A stretch of 64,000 nt of DNA, taken from assembly GCA_037952775.1 (NCBI GenBank), contig JBANAY010000004.1, positions 9,052,001-9,116,000 on the forward strand, given 5' to 3'. Shown piece after piece: positions 56,434 to 64,000 of this stretch (positions are counted from its first letter, which is position 1; each line of letters starts with the position of its first letter). Origin of the DNA: Clonostachys chloroleuca (taxonomy: Eukaryota > Ascomycota > Sordariomycetes > Hypocreales > Bionectriaceae). The translations under genes and the position numbers were made by a program. The notes under the pieces were generated by a model. It saw nothing but the letters and a program-made list of their open reading frames with translations. It searched no databases and had not been told where the DNA came from.

Positions 56434-57124
56434 GGGAGAAATAGTTCTGTGGTTCTGTTGTTGGCTTTCATATCCGTTGCTTCTTGAACTTCTTTTACAG
56501 GTAGGTCAGCTCACTGGCTTATCTGATCTCCACCCTCATTGCTTCCGAGACGCTTCTCGACTTGGTTGGGTGGAAGAGGTTAGCTAGCTAGCTGAGTAGC
56601 GTTAGAAATTGATTTTCCGTTCTCTTGCATTGACATCGTGTACGTACGCTCGTCTTTGCCAGTCTGGGCACTAGTCGCATGGAGTGGGAGGACATGTTCC
56701 TAAACTCAAAGGGCATCTTAGCTAGATTCTTATTGACATCTAAATGGGTTCGAAGTAGTTGGCTGTATCAGATTTGGGGCGCCCTTCTTACATAGCTGAT
56801 TCGAAGGGTGGATCTTTGAATATCTGTACAGCTTGATCGCGATAGCTGATATATCATTGTACCGTTCCTCCGGCTCGTGTCTGATCGTCATTGGGACTTC
56901 CACTTCGGTAATGGGTGGTTGTTCGATCCGGCGGAAAGAAGTAGCCTCAGTGCCGTTATGGTTTTAGTAGTAAGTGAGAGAGCTATGCAGTTATGCGGCA
57001 GCTGCTGAAAAAAAAAGGGGAAATTCCCAAAACCAAGAATTTAACAAATTGACACCATACCCAGTATCACAACATATTAAACTTCAGCCTTTTTTCCCGG
57101 CTACGAGGCTTGTGCCCGGTACCG
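56434..57124. other. Gene-free AT-rich segment
   Basis: About 690 bp with tagctagctagct near 56580 and a poly(A) tract at 57007. No coding signal. Confidence 0.5.
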
Positions 57125-57661
57125 TTATGGTTCTTCTCTCCACCATGATCCTTTCGTGAAGTTGCCCATGGTCTGGCGGTTGTTTCTCCGAATGGTCGTT
57201 TTTCTATGCTCTCTCCCGCCGAGAGCCATGGCACCAATATCCGCCCCAGGTCGAGCATGTATCGATGGATCTTCTTCAGAGCCCCAGTGCCATCGCGCAA
57301 CAACTATCAGAGAAGAAAATAATGCTCCTGCCAAACCACCAACACTAGAGACGGGATCCTTGACTGAGTCCCTGTTTGCGAGTCCCCCGCGCTGTTTAGC
57401 TCCCTTGCCTCGGGTTCTCCGCCACGAGGCTTTGGGGGAGGCATCTCGAGGAAGTGGCCGTAGCCTTCGTCTTCTTGGGGACCTCCCAGTTGAGCGAGCC
57501 AGGTTTGATGTGGTGGACTTCATCGCCCTCCAGTTATCTTCGTTCATCTTCACCCGTTTCATCAAATGGGGTGTACCGTGGTATTTTCCGAAGTTGTAGA
57601 GTTTGGTCATTCATTGCGTTGAGTTGTCGGACCCTGGTAGCTTCATTGTTGTTAAACTCTA

Positions 57662-58060
57662 TTATTCTCTTTCTCTTCCGTAGAGTTTGGTCTTGACGTC
57701 CGTCGAAAGGACTTTGACCTCGTTCTCGGCTAGCTCCAGCACTGCCTGAAGAAGAGGCTGTTGGCCAATTGCAACACCCATTAGCTAGTATGGATCGATG
57801 TTTTCTTCTCGAATTGGATGGATGTGAGGATTTCTGGCCAGATTCAGCTTGAGGAATGTAAGCTCCTGGTTCCTAATCTGAGCTTTTTCTTTGGACTCGA
57901 CGAAGTACCGTTTGAGAGAATACACAGGTGACAAGAGTTTAGTAGCCGAGAATAATATGAGGACTTGAATATCGCTGGTAAGATTATCAACAGAATACTT
58001 CGAGGGCTGGACTATTGTTCGTGATATTGTCAACAAAGGTGAACATGTCGAGTTGCTGGT
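57662..58060 (-). pseudogene. Broken gene of an unrecognised ascomycete family
   Basis: On the minus strand, clearly protein-like sequence reads FSATKLLSPVYSLKRYFVES, KEKAQIRNQELTFLKLNL and ARNPHIHPIREENIDPY, meets TAG at 57785-57787, then continues in the same frame LMGVAIGQQPLLQAVLEL, AENEVKVLSTDVKTKLYGRE, ending TAA at 57662. Just upstream, another frame reads MFTFVDNITNNSPALE, which could join through a small intron. A further minus frame at 57125-57610 (161 codons) may be its decayed 3' part. I do not recognise the family. It sits 750 bp upstream of the F-box gene, in the opposite direction. Confidence 0.5.
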
Positions 58061-58806
58061 GAAAACGGTGGTCTTTCTCTGTCAGGAAAGAGCGAAGCAC
58101 CTAATTGGGGCTTCTCTGCCCTGAAGAAAGGCTGAGGATGGATTATAGGGAGCGTCTACTGAGGTGCAGCACTATAGATGCCTACAATCGCGGGCCTAAG
58201 GGAGAAAGTCACTGGAGGCTCGAGGCACAGAGCTGCAGCCACGTGACCCCCCAGTAGCAACAGCCTCCTATCGCTGGTACCTCCAGCGACCACCCGCGCA
58301 CCACTTTCAAGTCGCGGAAACAAATTTGTTCTTCAAAACATCGACGGAAGCTCTTTGACCAGAAATTTGTTGAACGACGTAGGTGTAAACCAGCATCTAG
58401 GGCAAAATAAGGTGAAGACAAAGCTCTGTGACGTCCAATCTGAGCAGAGACACAGCTTTTCCATAGTGGATGCTTCATTTCCAGTTCAAACTGTTTGCAC
58501 GTGGATATCATTTAATTAAGCCACAGCCAAACGGCTGGGCAATGTGAAATTCCATTTGCTATGCCTTCCAATCTGCGAGCTTTAGGGCTTGAGCAGCGAA
58601 GTATGTTCCTTAGCCACTGAGCCGATGCTGAGAAGTGATGCCTAACACTTGCCAGCAGCTGCCAAAGGCTACCATTACCTTCCTACTAGTAGGTGGTGTT
58701 CACCCAGCTCGCACTTGCCACCTGCAACCCGTTATCTTTCCTCACCTCCTCTGCTGCCCTGTTGTTTTTCTCCTTTCACGCACAACCCTCCAAGCACATC
58801 GCCACC

Positions 58807-60195
58807 ATGGCCGACAATTCCGTTGTGCCCGCATCCTCCATGGTATCTCCATTCCCAATTCCGGGAGAAATACTTAATCACATCATTACTTTCCTGGATC
58901 CTTGGGGCGTTTGGCAGCTCAGCAAGACCTGCAGGTATCTGCGGGACGTCATAAAGCCCGGGCGTAAAGAGTACTTGGAGTTATTGCTCCAGTCAGAGTC
59001 TTTCCCAACCCTTGGCGGAGGCATACGTCTTTTCACAGGCACCAACTTCAACCCAACTTCAAATCTCAGTTTGTGGAAGGCAAATTATTGGGCCTGCTCC
59101 GGGTGCTTGCGTCTCCTAACTCACGAGTACTTCAACAATCACTCCCTCCTTCAGCTCGCATACAGAAAGCTAGATCCGAAAATTTCTGCCCAACGGTCCA
59201 TCACAACGTGGAAACCGAGCCTACGCGGCAAGAAGTGGGGGCTGGAAGGACCCAAGTACTCGGCATCTAACGAACATGAACGTCTCGGTGCCAAGCGCCA
59301 TCATCGGCTCTGCAACGAATGCCTCTTCCGTGCCGGGAGGCTCAAGTCCAAATGGGTCTCCGCCCAAGGCATGCACGGAGGCACGCTCAAGACACCGATC
59401 CAGATTAGCCGGTTTGTCTGCTTCCCGAGCGCGTTGGATCGATACTTCCCCAATGTAGGTGAAGCGCTAGGTCTCCCGGCGCCCAAGGACGGCATCCTCG
59501 CAAGCCGTCAATGGCCATGGGTGCTTTACATGGTGCGATGCCCGACTTGCGGCGTGTGGCAGGAGCTGAGATCGTTCCGCGTCGGGGGCTCGTTTCCGGG
59601 CTGGAGCCCAACGCATGGCGGCGACGGCTTTGTTCGGTACCGTGGGGGGTTGAATCATGAGGATTTCTATATCGATCACCTGGGCTGCCACGCATGTGTC
59701 TTGCGGTACCAGGGCTTCAGGTACCTGTGCGACGACCTCTTGGACTGGTACTGCCTATTGATGAAATCTTCAAGATTCGAGATTGACCTCCAGCTCCTCA
59801 GTGGTTGGTCGGCGATCAAGATGAGCCAGCGCCGATTCAGCCGCAAGTACAAGAAAGACATCCGACGGATCCTCCAGGACGTGGATCACATGTACAAAAA
59901 GCGCTACCGCCCTGACAGCGAGCTGGGGTATCAGCAGGTGGCTCTGGTCCAGCTCCGTCACCGGGAGTTCAAAGAGGTTTGGGAGAAGATAATAGAGACT
60001 GATAGTCATATTGCACACGGCAAGCTGGGAGCCAAGAGCGACTTCATGTCATGGCTCACAAACTTCGACAAAATTCTAGAGGCCTGGCGATGGCTTCGGG
60101 CGTGCCAGGACGCGGTCGAGAGTGACCCTGGTCTGTTGGGGAGGTGGGCTCTATATCAACCCCGGCTGACCACTCCTCGTCCACGACGAAACTAA
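58807..60195 (+). CDS. F-box protein with four CxxC pairs
   Basis: A frame of 462 residues from an ideal start (gccaccatggcc); the frame is open further upstream to 58693, but those residues look like leader. The F-box lies at about residues 16-50: FPIPGEILNHIITFLDPWGV, then WQLSKTCRYLRDVI. Four CxxC pairs follow: CSGC (about 96), CNEC (about 167), CPTC (about 244) and CHAC (about 294), spaced like two zinc-binding knuckles. F-box proteins recruit substrates to SCF ubiquitin ligases through Skp1. The substrate is unknown. The C-terminal part (from about 310) is helical and basic. No intron is needed. Confidence 0.82.
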   Translation: MADNSVVPASSMVSPFPIPGEILNHIITFLDPWGVWQLSKTCRYLRDVIKPGRKEYLELLLQSESFPTLGGGIRLFTGTNFNPTSNLSLWKANYWACSGCLRLLTHEYFNNHSLLQLAYRKLDPKISAQRSITTWKPSLRGKKWGLEGPKYSASNEHERLGAKRHHRLCNECLFRAGRLKSKWVSAQGMHGGTLKTPIQISRFVCFPSALDRYFPNVGEALGLPAPKDGILASRQWPWVLYMVRCPTCGVWQELRSFRVGGSFPGWSPTHGGDGFVRYRGGLNHEDFYIDHLGCHACVLRYQGFRYLCDDLLDWYCLLMKSSRFEIDLQLLSGWSAIKMSQRRFSRKYKKDIRRILQDVDHMYKKRYRPDSELGYQQVALVQLRHREFKEVWEKIIETDSHIAHGKLGAKSDFMSWLTNFDKILEAWRWLRACQDAVESDPGLLGRWALYQPRLTTPRPRRN

Positions 60196-62768
60196 CGGGA
60201 TCATTGCCGGAATCATACCCTAACAACTTGAGATAGGAGCCTCAATGAGATTTGGGGAGGGAAAGATGGCCTATGAGTGTTTGGTGCGAACGAAGTATTG
60301 GGGGCAGATTTGGGGAAGGAACATGAATGATGATGGCACTTTTCTACTTGTATCGGACTTGGCTCAATGGCTCCAAGTCCAAAGGCTTTTTGTGCTTTAT
60401 CTGTTTGGAAGCGGCCTACCAAGTTGGCTGCTTAACTTGTATGATTCACATGCCATGACACTCATCTGGCTAATACTTTTATTACTGTAGTTCAGACTAG
60501 CCTAGAAAGCACAACTTATTCGCACGGTAACTCCCTTCTGCGAGATGATTCTGGGGCCCTTGGCCTCTGGAGCGTGTTATGGTGTTTCATTCTCGGCTCA
60601 ATCAAACGCTGCGCCCCGGGCCGTGCAATATGCCCTACAACGGTGATGGGCCACCTACCATCTGGCACCATTGCTCTCATCCAAACAAACCCTTTGAGAT
60701 AATGATGAGCCCCTTGCTCTGTGGTATCCACTTGCTCGCTTCGTCCTTCCAAACTTCTAGTTCTTTTGACCCCTGGTCACTCAGAGTCAAGGAAGGCCAG
60801 ATTCGGATATCGAAACCTTCCATGAGATTACCCTTTTAATCTACGGTACCAAATTGAGGCGTGAGGAACAATGGCATTCTTGCGTATGCATATGCACACG
60901 CACAGGACGGGTAACATGCATCACGTCTAATTTAGACGGCTGGAACCAAGCCCAAAACACCGAGCAAAATGTATAGCTCCTCGGAACAGAGTGGAAAGGG
61001 TTAATTAGCAGAGAGCTAGCCCGTTTTTTTGAGGCGGCACAACCACGGCTTAAGATGACAGGTCAACAATACATGATTCGATTCTGGCCAACGGGGATAT
61101 ATTTGCGGCAAATACGACGGTTGATCAGTATACCTTCAGGGAACAGTTCTTCCTATCCAACTGAGTTATTTCTTCGTGGCAAAATACTGGCTCCCCGATG
61201 AGGGTCTGGCCCACTCACAAAGTGACATGATAATACTCTCGGCGTCCGTCGGGTAGTATTAGTCTTCATAGAAAATGAGGCGGGCATCTGTCTCCAGCCC
61301 CTGCTGCGGGCGGTTCCGGCATCCTTGCAGCATAGCCAAGCAGCACAAGCCACAGGTAAGCCTTGAAACGAGGCTGCCGCGTAGGATGCAAATCACTGTC
61401 GGAGCTATTCAATTCTTTAATCCCGCTGGTGCTAATATTGACTACCGATGACAGGACTAGCAGCCGACGGATCCTACGTCAAGCGGATACGATGAAGTCT
61501 CGGAAAGGGCCAAAAGAGTGTGGAAATCCCAGCAGAAAGTATGCTACTCCAACTTGTTATAGCTCGAGAAAATCGGTCAGTGAATTATGGGCTGGTTCTC
61601 CAGGTTTTGTTGGATTTCAAACGTCAGCAAGAGGCGGAACAGGCATCGGAGGGCATCCGGTCGACGCTCGGGATCTGTCCCGAGAGCTGCTGCCCCCGAT
61701 TTTATACAACATCCAAACTCCACCGCCAAGAGCCGTATTATCAGGACGTGCTCGGACGGTTCGCTTCCCCGGCTAATGAAGTGATATCATGACATATGGA
61801 TTAAGCGGAGCATCAATGGAAATGATAGACTTCATATTTCATGACTCGTCATTGTTCAAGGGCAATTTCTGGGCTTTGGACCGACGTCATGCTGAACTTA
61901 GCATGTGGATGCCTGCTATATTTCCCATGGCTAGAGGACGCAAAGACACGACCAAAGGCCTTCAAAGTCTCGGCAGAAGAGACGAAGTCAACGCGGCGGA
62001 ATCCTATCCTTTCAGTCTATCATGTCACCTGACTTTCTCGCCCATGTGTGATACATGATTCGAGGGCTGCCACTCTCAGCGTATTTGCTGGGACGAAGAG
62101 CTCAAGACGTGGATCGGACCCATATAATTGTTCTAGTACGATTCTATGAGGCAATTCACACCGAATTAGCCTCCAGAAACATGCATAACGGCGCATAATG
62201 GACGCATTAGGAATGAGCTTATATTGAGCCGTCGATCAGGGGTACAAGTGACGTCAGCTCCAAGACCCTCGGGCTTTACTCCAGCCTGCAAGGATCCAAA
62301 GAGTCTTTTACATGCATTGCCCATGGGGTCAGGATGCCATGCCATGTAATACTCCTCTTCCGTGTGGGTAATGGTGGATGATTCGACGGCACCAAACAGC
62401 TGGTGAGGCAGGATTCTGGGGTGATGTGCATGAAAATCGCTCAGTTACGGAGTCGAAAACTCCCAAAATACGTCTTTCTTGGCCTTGGCCCGTGAGCTGG
62501 AGTATTTGTCAGTCTTTAAAAGGAGACGCTATCCACTTGCCTTCTCCCTCGAGCTACTCCAGCTAAAGACGCTCTCGACAGTACCTCGCCTTTACTCACC
62601 TAGTTCTTTACTCACCCAGTACTTTACTCACCCATTGCTCGCCCACTTGACCTGACCTTTGGTCTCTTCCAAAAAGATATGCAACACCGGAGTGAGATCC
62701 AATGAGAACCGACTTTCCTTCCTTTCAACATCGACACTGGCGACCTCGTGCGACTCAATCCTTCCAAA
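60196..62768. other. 2.6-kb spacer with unsupported open-frame fragments
   Basis: Between 61360 and 62060 the plus strand has several overlapping short frames (for example 61520-61792 and 61789-62058) with somewhat protein-like composition, interrupted by stops. They may be a decayed gene, but I cannot name a family. The rest has no coding signal. Confidence 0.4.
62591..62638. repeat. Tandem repeat, three 16-bp copies upstream of the transporter
   Basis: Three consecutive copies of tttactcaccYagtNc (the last slightly diverged) lie 130 bp before the transporter start, probably within its 5' leader. Confidence 0.85.
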
Positions 62769-64000
62769 ATGGCATCTACTAGCGACGAGAAGAGCGTCGT
62801 AAGCCCTCAAGCACCCGACAAGGCTGACCAAACGCTCAACAGCAAGAAGACCCAGGCTGGTACTGGTACCGTTGATGTCGAGACTGGCCAGCTCCACGCT
62901 CTCGAAAAAGAACCTCTTCCGCCATTCACCGAGTCAGATGACCCATTTGGCGGCGAAGGAGGCAACAACTACCGTACAATGGGGCGCTGGGACACCGTCT
63001 TTGCCCTTGTCACGAACCAGATGGGGCTGGGAATCCTTTCCTTGCCTGGCACACTGAAGATCCTGGGTCTCGTTCCTGGCCTCATTGCCATTTTTGCCAT
63101 CGGCTCTTTGACGTGGTATGCTGGTTATGTCCTGTACGAGTTCTACGCAAGATACCCCTTTGTCATCAACCTTGTAGAGATGGTCAAGGTCATTGGTGGG
63201 AAGAGATGGGAGGCAGTAGCCTTTTCCATGTTCATCTTCCAGCTTGTTCTCACTGGTGCTTCTACCGCAGTGACGCTCTCCATCGTCTTCAACTCTATCA
63301 GTGAGCATGCCATGTGCACAGTCGGCTTTATCGGTATCGCCTGCTTGGTCATCTTTATCTTCTGCATCCCGCGTACCATGAAGTTTGTCTCTCAAAGCGG
63401 TATCCCCTGCTTTCTTAGCATCACCGTCGGAGCCTTGGTGACCATGATCGGTCTTGGAGTTGGGCATCCTGCCAAGGCTCCTGCGGACTGGAAGCTGGGC
63501 TCCGGTCTTACTATTGCTGGGCACCCGTCTTTTCAACAGGGATTAACTGCTTGTATCCGCATCTTCTTTGCATTCGCAGGTAACTTTGCCTTTTGCTCCT
63601 ACATGGCAGAGATGAAGGACCCAGTCAGAGACTTTCCTTTTGCTCTCCGGGGGCTCTTCATCGCCTCCATGAGCGTGTACGCGGCATTCGCTGCGATCCT
63701 CTATGTATTGGCTGGAGAGTACACAACCTCGCCTGCTCTGGGTTCCGCGCCTCTCGTCTATGCAAAGGCGGCCTATGGAATTGTCATTCCCGCGGTGCTC
63801 ACCTCTGGGCTCTCCAACGGACACATTGCCATCAAGCTCGTCCATGTCCAGGTGATGCGTGCGATGAACCTCACCAAGGAGATCACTGCCAACACTTTTC
63901 GCTCGTGGGCCATCTGGATCGGGATTGGAATTGCCTTCTGGGTTATTTCCTTCATCATTTCCAACGCGATTCCCATCTTTGACTCGATCGTTTCCATTAG
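62769..64000 (+). CDS. Amino-acid transporter of the AAAP family (partial, runs off the right edge)
   Basis: The frame is open for 410 codons from ATG 62769 (ccaaaatggca) to the window end with no stop or intron needed. A hydrophilic N-terminus of about 70 residues ends in NNYRTMGRWDTVFALVTNQM. Then come the first TM helices with GLGILSLPGTLKILGLVPG, the canonical start of amino-acid/auxin permease (Aa_trans) proteins. Further helices include LVIFIFCIPRTMKF, SITVGALVTMIGLGVG, FFAFAGNFAFCSYMAEMKDP (a conserved central helix with the substrate region) and IWIGIGIAFWVISFIISNAI. It resembles the Neurospora neutral amino-acid permease type (mtr-like) and is probably at the plasma membrane. Substrate is not determined. 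Confidence 0.92.
   Translation, partial: MASTSDEKSVVSPQAPDKADQTLNSKKTQAGTGTVDVETGQLHALEKEPLPPFTESDDPFGGEGGNNYRTMGRWDTVFALVTNQMGLGILSLPGTLKILGLVPGLIAIFAIGSLTWYAGYVLYEFYARYPFVINLVEMVKVIGGKRWEAVAFSMFIFQLVLTGASTAVTLSIVFNSISEHAMCTVGFIGIACLVIFIFCIPRTMKFVSQSGIPCFLSITVGALVTMIGLGVGHPAKAPADWKLGSGLTIAGHPSFQQGLTACIRIFFAFAGNFAFCSYMAEMKDPVRDFPFALRGLFIASMSVYAAFAAILYVLAGEYTTSPALGSAPLVYAKAAYGIVIPAVLTSGLSNGHIAIKLVHVQVMRAMNLTKEITANTFRSWAIWIGIGIAFWVISFIISNAIPIFDSIVSI

Noticed and set aside
61120..61180. tRNA-like A-box (TAACTCAGTTGGATAG) on the minus strand
   Set aside because: No matching acceptor or T arm, no GGTTCGA B-box, and the D stem does not pair.

Overview
The window is nuclear DNA of a filamentous ascomycete, most likely a Sordariomycete. 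The evidence is short spliceosomal introns (about 47-182 nt, GTRNGT donors, CTRAY branch sites), CCACC/CACAATGGC start contexts, several fungus-specific protein families, and long gene-free spacers of 2-5 kb. I cannot fix genus or species from the sequence alone. Exon coordinates below were worked out by hand from reading frames and splice signals.

Left end (1-7.1 kb): an accessory, decaying region. It holds a partial minus-strand gene with a fungal STAND-type N-terminal domain and a C-terminal membrane module, split by one in-frame TGA. Beside it is the relic of an NLR-like gene (SERAC1-like hydrolase domain, then NACHT/STAND region) with many stops and frameshifts. Small tandem and dispersed repeats lie between the two. 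This looks like part of an allorecognition or innate-immunity repertoire.

Core region (7.3-34 kb): NOB1 and NOP10, a convergent ribosome-biogenesis pair; a 604-aa F-box-like protein with a PCNA-binding (PIP-box) motif; S-adenosylmethionine decarboxylase (SPE2); the cytosolic Fe-S scaffold ATPase CFD1; a four-exon membrane protein; a 5.2-kb gene-free spacer; SRP54; a small secreted protein with a poly(A) leader; formyltetrahydrofolate deformylase; thymidylate kinase (CDC8 type) with an apparent frameshift; and a KEN-box protein, also frame-shifted near its end.

Middle (34-50.6 kb): a PLAC8-domain protein with a long tail containing short tandem repeats, a tail-anchored-like small protein, two small hypothetical proteins, and a Tem1/Spg1 septation GTPase with four exons.

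Right end (50.6-64 kb): a convergent pair of glycine cleavage H protein and porphobilinogen deaminase (HEM3), a cysteine-rich secreted protein followed by degenerate tandem repeats, a broken minus-strand gene, an F-box protein with four CxxC pairs, and the first 411 codons of an amino-acid transporter that runs off the window.

The housekeeping genes do not form one pathway; fungal genes are transcribed singly. I see no CRISPR array, convincing tRNA or rRNA gene, or intact transposon. The most unusual material is the broken immune-receptor-like block at the left and the group of frame disruptions in otherwise good genes.
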